Shown in pieces: positions 1 to 10,551 of a stretch of DNA of 64,000 nucleotides. Under the pieces are notes generated by a model that worked only from the letters and a program-made list of their open reading frames with translations, made no database searches and was not told the origin of the DNA. The stretch comes from Armillaria gallica (Eukaryota; Basidiomycota; Agaricomycetes; Agaricales; Physalacriaceae): assembly GCA_037576215.1 (NCBI GenBank), contig JBANDB010000005.1, positions 5,146,001-5,210,000 on the forward strand, read 5' to 3'. A program made the position numbers and the translations under genes. The stretch's first letter is position 1; each line of letters opens with the position of its first letter.

Positions 1-2950
1 TCTTCTGCATCGTCGTCGACGCCGTCGAGATGCTTAACCTTCATAGCAAGGCTGCTCATGTTGCGCGCGACATGAAGCGCCTGGCCGCGGGCATGGCCAC
101 CGTGGCGCCACGTATAGGCGACACGAAGGTGCCCATGTCGTTGCTCGAAAAGGGCGTATATATCAACTACCAGCGTATTGAGGACAACCTGGCCATCGTA
201 CGCGAAAGGTGCTCTTTTTTTTCTTCTATGTACCATTATAGGCTGACAGTGATGTCGTAGACTTGGACGGCCACTGACGTTGTCGGAGAAAATCTTGTAC
301 GGTCATTTGGATGACCCCCATGGTCAGGATATCGAGAGGGGCATCAGCTACCTCAAGCTGAGGCCAGATGTACGTCGCTTTCGTGTCATTATGGACCTCA
401 TCCTGATACTCTGTTTAGCGTGTCGCCTGCCAAGATGCCACAGCACAGGTATGCCTTCCGTTACCCTGTCGGGACAGAACGTCTGGACGAATTTTTCATT
501 TCTAGATGGCACTTCTACAATTTATGTCTGCTGGGATGGACACAGCTGCAGTTCCTACCACCGTCCACTGTGACCATCTTATCGAGGCCCAGGTCGGCGG
601 TGTCAAAGATCTTGCGCGCGCAATTAGTATTAACAAGGAGGTGTATGACTTTTTGGCGACCGCTACTGCCAAGGTGTGTCTCTTCGCGTATACTTTTTCA
701 ACCCGTATCTCACCGGAGTACACAGTATGGCCTTGGTTTTTGGAAACCCGGCTCTGGTATTATCCATCAAATTATTCTAGAAAACTACGCTTTCCCTGGC
801 GGATTGATGATTGGCACTGACTCGCATACACCCAATGCTGGTGGCTTAGGTATGATTGCGTGCGGTGTTGGAGGTGCTGACGCGGTCGATGTTATGGCTG
901 GCATTCCCTGGGAATTGAAGTGTCCGAAGGTCATCGGTGTGAATCTGACAGGCAAGATTAGCGGATGGACAACTCCTAAGGGTAAGTTTCGAAGTTCATT
1001 TTGCCATATATGCGTCTCATTTCTCTTCTAGACGTCATTCTCAAGGTCGCTGGTATTCTTACGGTCAAGGGCGGTACTGGTGCTATCGTTGAATACAGAG
1101 GTCCTGGTTTAGAATCCCTTTCTTGCACGGGTATGGCTACGATCTGTAATATGGGTGCGGAAATTGGCGCGACCACGTCCATGTTCCCCTTCAACAGTCG
1201 GATGGCGGATTACTTGAATGCTACCAAGCGGTCGGACATTGCGAAATATGCTGCTCAATTTGCCTACAACTTGAAGGCTGATGAAGGTGCGGAATACGAT
1301 CAGGTCATTGACATCGTAAGCCCCATTTTCTGTATCGCCGTCAACTTCCCTTCACTAGTAATACAGAATCTATCTGAGCTCGAGCCTCATATCAATGGAC
1401 CTTTCACCCCCGATCTCGCTACTCCCCTTTCGCAATTCGCCTCCGAGGTCAAGAAGAATGGCTGGCCAGACGAGTTGAAAGTTGGTCTTATCGGTTCTTG
1501 CACCAACTCTTCTTATGAAGATATGTCGCGTTCTGCTTCCATCGCCAATGAAGCCGCAAGTCATGGTCTGACAATCAAGAGCAAGTTCACGATTACTCCC
1601 GGTTCGGAACAGGTCCGTGCTACTATCGAACGTGACGGTCAAATCAAGGCTTTTGAGGATGTTGGTGGTGTTGTTCTTGCGAACGCCTGTGGACCTTGTA
1701 TTGGACAATGGGACAGGAAAGATGTTCCCAAGGGTACACCCAACTCTAGTAAGCTCGTCCCTATCCACATTGTGCTTGACTGAGCCTTGTGATAGTCATA
1801 ACGTCCTACAACCGAAACTTTACCGGCCGTAACGATGCTAACCCTGCTACTCATGCCTTTGTTGCATCACCTGATATCGTAACTGCTATGGTTTTCGCTG
1901 GCTCACTCTCTTTCAACCCTACCACTGACACTCTCATCGGATCCGACGGAAAGCCTTTCAAGTTCTCTGACCCCTCTGGCAACGAGCTCCCTCCACGTGG
2001 ATATGACCCAGGACAAGATACCTTCCAGCCTCCTCCCGCCGATCGCGCTAGCGTTAGCGTTGCCGTTGACCCCAAGAGTGACCGTCTGCAACTATTACAG
2101 CCTTTCCAACCCTGGGATGGAAAGACGCCTTCCGACCTCCCCATCCTGATTAAAGTCAAGGGTAAATGCAGTAAGTACTATATCCCATTAGGCAAGCATA
2201 CGGCCGCTTAGAAACCCTGATCAGCAACCGACCACATCAGTGCTGGCGGACCATGGCTCAAATATCGCGGACATCTCCAGAACATCTCCCGTGCGTTCAT
2301 CTTCCCTCTTTCTACAGAATGACCTAACGATCTTACTCAGAAAATTGCCTGATCGGTGCCATCAACTCTGAGAACGGCGAGGCGAACAAGGTGAAGAACC
2401 AGATCACCGGTGAATGGGATGGTGTTCCTCAGGTTGGCACCTACTACCGCGATCACGGCATTAAATGGGTGGTTGTCGGCGACCACAACTACGGTGAAGG
2501 TTCCTCCCGTGAGCACGCTGCTCTCGAGCCCCGGTATCTCGGCGGTCTCGCTATCATCGTGCGATCATTTGCGCGTATCCACGAAACGAACTTGAAGAAG
2601 CAAGGAATGTTGGCTTTGACGTTTGCGAACCCCGAGGATTACGAGAAGGTTAAGCCCAGTGACAAGGTTGATATTCTTGGACTGGATTCCTTTGCGCCTG
2701 GGAAGAACCTGATACTGGTGTTGAAACATGAGGATGGAAGCAAGGAGGTTGGTGTCTATCTATTTAAGTGTCATCTCGATTGATACTTACCATGGCTCTT
2801 GTAGGAGATCCCCCTCGCTCACTCTTTCAACGAGGGACAGATTGCTTGGTTCAAGGCTGGCTCTGCTCTCAACTTGGTACGTAAACATTCTCCTTTGAAG
2901 CACGTCGTTAATTTCCTTTGCAGATGGCAGCCAAGGCTAAGGGCTTGTAG
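1..2950 (+). CDS. Aconitate hydratase (mitochondrial aconitase), 5' end uncertain
   Basis: Interconverts citrate and isocitrate through cis-aconitate in the TCA cycle; the fungal enzyme acts in mitochondria. Spliced exons read almost the whole aconitase A fold: an N-terminal stretch with [20 protein letters not shown], then [36 protein letters not shown], the iron-sulphur cysteines in GSCTNSS (about 1494) and ACGPCIGQW (about 1684), and the C-terminal swivel domain with [20 protein letters not shown] (about 2475). The last exon starts at about 2925 and ends AAKAKGL-TAG. Roughly ten short introns. The ATG at 30 is possible, but a targeting peptide is expected and an acceptor-like 'catag' at about 45-49 suggests that the true first exon lies left of the window. 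No breaks seen, so I take it as functional. The 3' end is copied at 6640-6790. Confidence 0.93.
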
Positions 2951-3133
2951 ATGAGCAATACATCTTGTTTAATCTTTATCTTTTTTCTTTTTTCTCACTG
3001 GTCAAACCGCAATACAAACAAGCATACCACGAAGAGTACTTTCACGGCGTAATGATGAAGAAACCGCATCTTGTTTTCGGAGATTTCATAGGTTCTACCG
3101 CCGGTTGCAGGTGAATGATCATAGATGAAGAGC

Positions 3134-3448
3134 CTATCGCTTCGTTGCGTCATCGTCCTTGATATGTTCCACGATCATATTCAGCTGACCCTCCATCATA
3201 TATGATGCCCTGCGCTATGTTAGCTGGAAAGTCTAGGGCAGGCAGGCAGAAAAGCCAGTTCGATACGTAACGCTTCAACGGTGTTCCTTGAACGTCTGTC
3301 TCGTGGTTTTCATTTCACGGAAGTTCTTAAGACGCCGGTCAAGGTGGCTGGTCAAACTCCTCCACATGAACACATTGCCACATTCACCTTCATCGATGAG
3401 ATTCTGTCGTAAAAGACGGAGATTGCTTACCGATGTCGTCTTGTCCAT
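3134..3448 (-). CDS. Possible small unknown multi-exon gene
   Basis: A tentative tiny gene convergent with aconitase. The last exon (3134-3209) reads ASYMMEGQLNMIVEHIKDDD then ATKR-stop and is preceded by a good acceptor (gcgcag). A donor gtatcg lies about 65 nt upstream of it. An ATG at 3448 (MDKTTS) is followed by a gtaag donor and a tacgacag acceptor. The middle exons cannot be joined with certainty in one frame, so the structure is incomplete. The product would be a short helical, charged protein; I do not recognise it. It may instead be 3' UTR of aconitase read backwards. Confidence 0.3.
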
Positions 3449-3664
3449 GGATACTATGTGTTCTAATCATATGTCCATAACGTCGATTTGAGTGCACGTT
3501 GGTCAGGCAGCCCCTTATCGTAGCGTGTGAGCGAAAGGGTATGTTTTGTTCTAGCTTCCATGCTTCCTCTCATTTTGCCCTTGAGCGCGACTGTCGTGGG
3601 ACTACTTAATGAATATGTATGGATACTTAAGCCCTCGAAGGTCTAATTATCTAACAGTTAATTT

Positions 3665-3900
3665 AGGACCCTTCTTGACGGGAAGGATTACCGCCCCACT
3701 CCTCTGGCAGTCAATACTGCTAGGTTCATGCGACCGGATGGGAAGGAGTTCCACTCTGATCCCACAGCTGCCTTCCTTTCGGAAGACGATGCGTGTTACA
3801 AATATAAGTATTAGCATATGGTCATACCCGGAGGACGTGCGGTGCTTACGGCGATCACGACTCGTTCCGTAATTTACGACCTCTGGGCCGTGTGGTTGAA
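3665..3900 (+). pseudogene. Cytochrome P450 relic (region before the heme loop)
   Basis: Positions about 3665-3800 translate to RTLLDGKDYRPTPLAVNTAR followed by FMRPDGKEFHSDPTAAF. This aligns with the intact P450 downstream (HDEKDYPDPLVFNPERFVP... EPTAAFGFGRR at about 6030-6140). Even the bases after it, around the next exon-intron boundary (ggaagacg-t/g-cg), remain similar. Conserved P450 residues are lost: the FNPERF motif has become VNTARF, and no heme Cys loop follows in frame. Everything upstream in the 3.4-3.66 kb interval is unrecognisable. Read as a decayed duplicate of the adjacent P450. Confidence 0.7.
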
Positions 3901-4262
3901 GCTCTAAGCTCTAATACTGAGCAAGCTCATGTCACAACAACAAAGTCGTAACGCATCTGCACCATGGATATCTTATACGCTAGGCGCTTTTGACGCTTTG
4001 CTACCGGCACAGATTCCTTACTTCTCATGGGAACCATTGGAGTATCCTACATCCGCGGGTTCCTGCTTCTGCTCCATCACAGGTCCAACTTCAGTTCCTT
4101 TTGCTACTACGCCGCCTACCCGTGGACTTGTCACTTGCTTCACACAGAGCAGATTCTTGGCGAAATATAGCGTCACGATAAGCTTCCGGCTCCCATTTCA
4201 GAGCGAGCCTTTACTACTTAAGAAGTGGGACGCTGTGTTCTATCTGAACCATCTTCCTCACA

Positions 4263-6470
4263 ATGGGATCGATTCTCGCTCTAGGGTTTCTTGCACTTGC
4301 TGTCTTGTTACATTATCTTCGCTCACGCGTCTCACTTACCCGTAGACGGCCACCGCTACCTCCTGGCCCCAAAGGACTGCCACTTCTAGGCAACCTCTTG
4401 GACTTACCTCCCGACTACTCTTGGCTCACTTATGCTAAATGGCGCGCTACATACGGCGATATCATATATCTGGATACCCCCGCAAGTCCAACCATCATTG
4501 TCAACTCGGCAGAGGGGGCAATGGAGTTATTCGAAAGGCGTTCTATCAACTATTCCGACCGACCAGGTGAGCTCATGTCTGTATAATATCCACCGTCTAA
4601 TCCTAACAATGTCCAAACTCGCAGATTTTACTATGTTGAAACTATCGGGTTGGGAATATCACTTCGCGTTCATGAGGTACTCTGACCGATGGAGGTTTGT
4701 TTGGCTCTACGAATTGTAATACGCTTGGTGCTGAACCTTTAATATTCATAGAGTCCATCGCCGAATATTCCACCAATACTTTCAGCCTCGTGCGGTTCCA
4801 GATTACTATCCCGCACAAACGAAGGCAACCTATGTGATGCTCCAGCAGTTTCTCAAATCTCCCGATGAGTTTGAACACCATGTTCGCCAGTGAGCTAATA
4901 GTCGTGTTTGGTTCTCGTTCCTACTAACGGTGCATTCTTCTAGTCACTCCGGTTCGATCATCATGAAAACCGTTTATGGATACGATATCGACCCAAGTGG
5001 TGACATATTCGTGGATTTGGGGGATCGTGGCATGGAAAGTGTTCGCCGCACCGCAAACGTAGGATCGTTTCTGGTCGACTACATCCCCAGCCTGAAATAC
5101 CTTCCGCGTAAGACCTCATACTATTTTATACTTCCGATACTTATAGTATCCTGATTCCAAGGTTGGTTTCCTGGTACGCAGTTCATGAAGATTGCAGAGC
5201 ACTGGACGCATTGCGTCGAAGATGTAAAAGAAATGCCGTTCAAATTCACGTCAGAACAGCTCGTAAGTCTATGATTTATTAACGACCAAGATGAAGTTGT
5301 AATTCAAAGGCGTCAGGCTAACGGTATTGCATCACCGTCATTCGTCTCCGAGAATCTGGAAAAGATGAAAGAGGCTGGGATTTCCGAATCCGAGACCGAC
5401 CTCGAAATCTTAAAAAACTCGGCTGGAGTGGCCTTCGCTGGTTCGTTCTAATCCATATCATTCGATACACCGTGGAATCTAACAGTCGCCCTATTTATGA
5501 TAGCGGGTGCTGATACTGTAAGGCTTCCTTTTTACGCAACACTAACTTAGTTTAAGCGACTCTATTGCACAGACGGTGTCGACTGTCCTTGCGGCAATGC
5601 TCGCCTTTATCCTTTACCCCGAGGTGCAAGCCAAGGCTCAAGCCGAGTTGGACACAGTGATAGGCCAAGCCCGGCTGCCGAACTTCGATGACCGCCCACA
5701 GCTACCATATATTGAGGCTGTCCTGTCGGAAGCATTGCGATGGAATCCCGTCGTTCCTTTAGGTACGTGCTCCTCAAAGTCGGTGACTTTCGCCGCTCGC
5801 TGAATTTCACTGCCCCCTCTTCAGGCGTAGCACACGCTGCTCTGAAAGAAGACATATACAATGGTTACTACATTCCCGCTGGTATGTTTTGGTTCATCGA
5901 TTTCAGCCACTAGATTCTTATACGGTTCAAAGGCGCCACTGTTATCGGGAACGTTTGGTGAGTGTAACCGCACACTTCGATTCTCACGGTGCTGAGATTG
6001 ACACTTTACATGCACAGGGCTATTCTCCACGATGAAAAAGATTATCCGGACCCATTGGTATTTAATCCTGAACGGTTTGTGCCAGAAGAGGGAAAGGAAC
6101 TCCCACCCGAGCCTACAGCTGCTTTTGGTTTTGGAAGACGGTACGCTAGAAATTTATGTCCCGTTCACGTGTTCATGTGTAAAACATATTCCCATAGCAT
6201 CTGCCCCGGTCGCTATCTCGCCGTGAACAGCGCGTGGATCGCCATCGCATCTATCTTATCAACGCTCACATTGTCCAAGGCTGTAGACTCTGACGGTCAA
6301 GTTATCGAACCTAGTGATATCTTTACCGACTCCTTCATTAGGTACGCTCTGAAGACCTCATTGTATCTGAGTTATTCTGAAGTTCTCACAGCTTCCCTTT
6401 ACCTTTCAAATGCACCATTAAGGCGCGCTCCGCTCAGGCGGAAGCGTTAATAGCATCCAGCGGATTGTAA
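4263..6470 (+). CDS. Cytochrome P450 monooxygenase
   Basis: Heme-thiolate monooxygenase anchored in the ER membrane; the substrate cannot be told from sequence. The start ATG opens a hydrophobic anchor (MGSILALGFLALAVLLHYL), then the proline hinge PPLPPGPKGLPLLGNL. Helix C WRVHRRIFHQYFQP is made by splicing at about 4698/4750. The I-helix AGADTTVST is assembled across a 17-nt microexon at about 5504-5520. The ExxR motif is EALRWNP (about 5730), the PERF motif is FNPERF, and the heme loop is FGFGRR|ICPGRYLA with the Cys ligand just after an intron near 6197. The last exon gives FKCTIKARSAQAEALIASSG and stops at 6468-6470. About a dozen introns, all with usable GT-AG sites, so it looks functional. 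The family resembles the O-methylsterigmatocystin oxidoreductase-like group (CYP620/CYP5144-like) of Agaricomycetes, by resemblance only. Confidence 0.92.
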
Positions 6471-6639
6471 CGATACAATAGCAACCCACCATGCCAAAGT
6501 TTTATGACATGATGTACTTATCCAGAACGAAATTCTAATCGATCCGATTGTAACTGTCTTGTAGAGGGTGCCTTAAGATGAGAACCGCGGGTCCAGAATG
6601 GGTGATAAGTTTCACAGGCTACTCCTCATGCGACCGATA

Positions 6640-6790
6640 CGAAATACTCCTCGCCTTCTCTTTCAACGAGAGACAGATCACTTGGTTCAAGCTCGGACGG
6701 TCATCGTTCAACTTGTATCGACTGAATCAGCCTATGTGGATGACAGCGAGAGCCAAGGACTTTTAGATGAGCAATACATTTCTTAATGTT
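6640..6790 (+). pseudogene. Relic copy of the aconitase 3' end
   Basis: LAFSFNERQITWFKLGRSSF here matches [20 protein letters not shown] of aconitase (about 2815-2878). After the place of the last aconitase intron the match resumes: gatgacagcgagagccaaggacttttagatgagcaat versus the aconitase last exon, stop codon and start of the 3' UTR (2925-2970). The intron itself is replaced by a shorter unrelated stretch. It has no start codon context or upstream aconitase exons. It lies about 170 bp downstream of the intact P450. Confidence 0.85.
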
Positions 6791-6900
6791 ATCATTCTGT
6801 TCGTTCGACGTCCATTGGATAATACAGAGCAACCAAAAATCTAATAGCTATAAATGATGTGAGAACTAGTTGATAAAGCAGAATCGTCACGATAGGAATT

Positions 6901-8986
6901 TTATACAACGGCGAGTCCCTCAAGATTGAACAAACGAGGGAGGCCCGAAGGAATTTGGACCAGAGGATCACGAAGTTGCGTTGGGACAGACCTATCCCAT
7001 TTCGACTCTGTCATTGGCATATTCTCTTTCATATGGAGAAACGCCATGATAGCTGGAAGACTCGGTCGATTTTGAGATTCATAAGCCCAACACTCTGACA
7101 TGACAGTCCGCCACAGCCCAGCGTGTCTGGTTGACCCCAGGTGCCTCGGATACGGAGGATGCTTCTTATCAACAATGACATTTATGGTAACAGCGCCATC
7201 ATTGAGGCCGCTCCAGGGTATTGTCTCATCAAACACCTTATAAACGGTCAGAGCTCATTAAGAGCGGTCCCTCGACTGAGAAACTCGTACCTCAAAATAC
7301 ACACATGCTAATGAATATGCGTCAGCTAGAAAGCTGTTTGGACCACCCCTGAGGACTTCTGGTGCTTGCCATCTTACCGTGCCACCCCTGCGCGACGACG
7401 ACGACGAAGTTGCAAAGGTTGTGCTACCCATCACAAAGGCTATGCCGAAATCTGCGATAACCGCTCTACGGTAATCAGTGATCAATATGTTATCCTTGTT
7501 TTGGTTTAGCAACATATCGTCTACGAAATATTCTCCGGAACGCACCCCTTTGAGGTCTCCATGTACGATAAACAGTGAGTGCAGATAGTTCATACCACGC
7601 GTAATGTCTAGAGCCTATTTATTTATCAGAATTGCTGATACAAAATGGAAATCGATCATTTCTTACGAGGTTGTGTCGCTCAGCCTCAGGATGATCCGAA
7701 GTTTTGTTCATATATTGACGAAGAGATCCGTTGACCATGAATGGCGACACGAGATAGTAGGTAGAAGGGGCAGAATCGCGATAAATGCCATAGAAAGGTA
7801 GGACATTGGGATGATCGCACTGCCTCCAGATGATGGCTTCTCGCCTCAGTTGCTGTAAAGGAAATGTTACGCTGATTGTCGTGGTGTATAAATCGATAAC
7901 AGCCTACCCGCAGAGCTTTATTGATATTATTGTCACTTGTGAATACCCTCGCTTGTTTGACAGCTACTTCCATTCCCTCGACTTGTCCTCTCCAGAGCTC
8001 ACCAAAATGCCCTAGAGCAAATGGATAATCTCCCGTCTTTTTGAAGCCTTTAAGCATGAGACACCGAGGTACACAATCGTGAATACGCGTCAACTTGAGA
8101 GAGGTTTTGAGAAGGGCGCGCTTGGATAGCATTGGTAGACTTGTTCCATCTAGAAGCTGTCCAGTGTTGGGTTATGTATAAAAAGCTTGGAAGACACGAG
8201 TTCTGACATACATCCTGAAGGAAGTCCAAAGTGCATTGTGCTTCCTCGACCGATAAACCGAGTAGTTGATCGTGCATATTTGATTTGGAAAGGACGTCGG
8301 TGACTTGCTTCACTATGCATTTTACACTGATATTCACGCCATGCCCCGGTTCTGAGCTTGGTCTGTCCAAAAGCACGTCTAAAAGGGCCTGGCCTTGATG
8401 TTGATACGCAAACTCTGGTGGGGTAGATTCAGGCCCACCTCGTCCCCTTGGTTCTCATCAGCCCGCTTCGTCACTAGAGGCGGCGGCCCGAGCATAATTC
8501 GCAAGACACTGAGCGATCTGTAAGTAGTAGCACTTCCAAAACTGTCTGTACTTTCTGTCGTCGTTCCGTTCGGAGTAGTGATAGTGATTGTATTTGGAAA
8601 TACGTCTATGCGATACCCAGCTGGGAGGAACATGTTGAATGCTCTGACGAGCCCAGGTTCCTTATGGAATAGCCGCGATATCTGTTGGATGATGCCAGGA
8701 GTATCGATGCTGAGGGAATGAGAAGAATAAAAGGGCCATAATCAAACGCGACCTTTACAACGCACATTTGGTTTTCGAAATCCCTCATAATAGCCAAAAA
8801 ACCATTATAGACCTTCGGTTTGTCTTGGAACTGGACTTTGAATGCATCCATGTAGTTCAGTATATCCGTGAAGTTCAACCTCCTCGGACGCCGTGAGCGT
8901 GGGGTCGCCAAGTGGAAGATATGGTGATCCTTGTGCTGGTCCACCTTGTGAAGCGACTCCTGTGGACCAGCAGCTTGTGTCTGCAT
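6901..8986 (-). CDS. TKL-like Ser/Thr protein kinase with an N-terminal Sin3-type PAH domain
   Basis: Reading leftward from ATG at 8986. First exons: LNFTDILNYMDAFKVQFQDK, then across a 45-50 nt intron (donor gtgcgt, acceptor cctcag, about 8722-8770) IIDTPGIIQQISRLFHKEPG and FNMFLPAGYRIDVFP; this is a paired amphipathic helix as in Sin3 corepressors. Next comes the helical leader usual in basidiomycete TKL kinases (KQVTDVLSKSNMHDQLLGLS, about 8270). The kinase domain follows: FGELWRGQVEGMEVAVKQ (lysine of beta-3, about 7990), DHPNVLPFYGIY, catalytic loop HGDLKG|DNIL split by an intron near 7500-7550, DFG (about 7445), and APEVLRGG. It ends with WAYESQNRPSLPAIMAFLHM and stops at 6901. Joining the PAH exons to the kinase needs an intron ending at about 8374-8380 (acceptor cttttag) with a donor near 8400-8420. 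If that join is wrong, these are two adjacent genes. Catalytic residues look intact. Confidence 0.8.
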
Positions 8987-8999
8987 CTTCCGTCTCGGT

Positions 9000-9895
9000 G
9001 GATGACGGTCAGTGTATCAGATGTATACGGCGCTGATTTCCACAGCTAGGTAGCGACTATTTTTGGCTCGTCGGTCGCCATCCAGCTGTGTCCCCGTCAC
9101 CCGAGGCCGCTGAGGCGTTTGTACTTATTTGGCAACTGGTGCCTCGTCATCCATGTGAGTGAGATCCCCTCGCCAATCACTTTGTGGCATTGCTATATGC
9201 TTCGTCACCATTATCAACTTCGCCGACGTCTACTACGACGCCAAGGCAGCCCCGAGTATCGTGCTTGATATTCACCCTCAGGCCGTTCTTTCCACTGTCT
9301 ACTTTCAGAACATCTTCTGCCTCTGACCGGAGCAGACCCATTCGATAGGTGTTCAAGACGCGCTTGGGGATACCGACGCGACGAACATTGTTATCTATGC
9401 GTCTTCAGTCGGTGATGATGCATTGCAGCTACTGGCTGCACGGATAATACCGCCACCAGTCGCATTACCGCGGCCTGATTATCCCACTCCTCGCAAGCCA
9501 CCGCTACTCTTGCATGCTAAGGGCAGAGACCTTGTCCCGCCAAAGTCGCAGTTCAAGGTTCCTGCAGTATCAGTAAAGACTTCAAAGAGGAAACCGTGAA
9601 GGTGGAACCAGAGCTTGGGTCGACCATAGAGCGGAAGAACAAAGATGTTCGTGTTTCTGTTCTTGTGGATTTTCTCTCCGAGTCGGTATCTGACATTCGA
9701 CAGACTGTCAAAGGAATTGTCGTTAGAAGCATTCCAACGCATCTCCTTCCCAAGACACATCCGGAATACAAGGAGGTCTTCAACTGGATCTGTCGTGGAG
9801 TAGGCTTCGCTATGGTGATTAAGTGCTCTGCTTCGAGTTTGAACTCCAGCTGAACTCCATTCTAAGCGCACCGATGTGAAATCGAAATCATGAAA
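9000..9895 (+). pseudogene. Sld7-like replication-initiation gene, probably decayed
   Basis: Three blocks resemble fungal Sld7, a partner of Sld3 at replication origins: IVLDIHPQAVLSTVYFQNIF (about 9260-9320), LQLLAARIIPPPVALPRPDY with PTPRKPPLLL (about 9420-9515), and the C-terminal domain IERKNKD | TVKGIVVRSIPTHLLPKTHP and EYKEVFNWICRGVGFAM (9625-9813). The last two segments join across an intron (donor gttcgtg after 9644, acceptor cgacag). A stop codon follows IFCL near 9329, and a one-base frame change is needed between SKRKP (about 9597) and VKVEPELG; no intron signals explain these, so I read it as a pseudogene. Family assignment rests on pattern memory only. An alternative is a functional gene whose introns I have mis-set. 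Confidence 0.45.
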
Positions 9896-9919
9896 TGAAG
9901 AAACCGCCAGCCGTCTCAC

Positions 9920-10551
9920 CAGAGTTCATGTTAGCATGCACGTTCAAGGCGCTGATGGGCGAAAGGGACAGATATGACAACGGCTCTAATTTCTATTCTT
10001 TGTATGTACAGGTGGGTAGCCTTGCCTTTTTCCTTGAATGTGATTGAACATCATGTAGGTTAACCACTGTAGCGTATATTTTCAATCATTGCCCTTCGGA
10101 TCTGGGCGAGAACGCCGAACGGACCGTAGGCTTCTGGAGATCGCATACTTCTAGATGCCGCTACAGCTCCGGTGCAGCATTACTCACCCTGAGCGCCGTC
10201 TGTCCTTGGCCAGGTGGGTCTTCGCTGTGAATTCTTTCACCGATGACAGGTCGATAGATATACGCCGCACTTTATGACACGTACGGTCCGACACAATTGA
10301 TCTCTGGTAGTCGCGGAGGCAATCCCCGAACTTCTAAATGACCTTGATGTCGGTCCCGCTGTAGCGTCCTGGACGGCCTTGTTGAAGGATCAGAGTTAAC
10401 GGACCCAACAGTCAACCTCACAGCTTTCTGTCGGCGTCGAAGTTTAACGGAACTTCCATCTTAGTTGAAACATGATCAAGCTGTTTGGACGTCCTCATTA
10501 TATCAACATGCATCATCTTTGTGTTTCCTGCTGGCCCAAGGTCGTGCAACA
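9920..10551. other. Intergenic, no gene recognised
   Basis: About 630 bp between the Sld7-like relic and the SLATT gene. Only short broken frames occur. It should hold the promoter and 5' UTR of the downstream gene; I see no convincing TATA box. Confidence 0.5.

Noticed and set aside
4263..6470. P450, reductases and dioxygenases as one secondary-metabolite cluster
   Set aside because: No polyketide synthase, NRPS or terpene synthase core enzyme in the window, and the enzymes are spread among unrelated genes.
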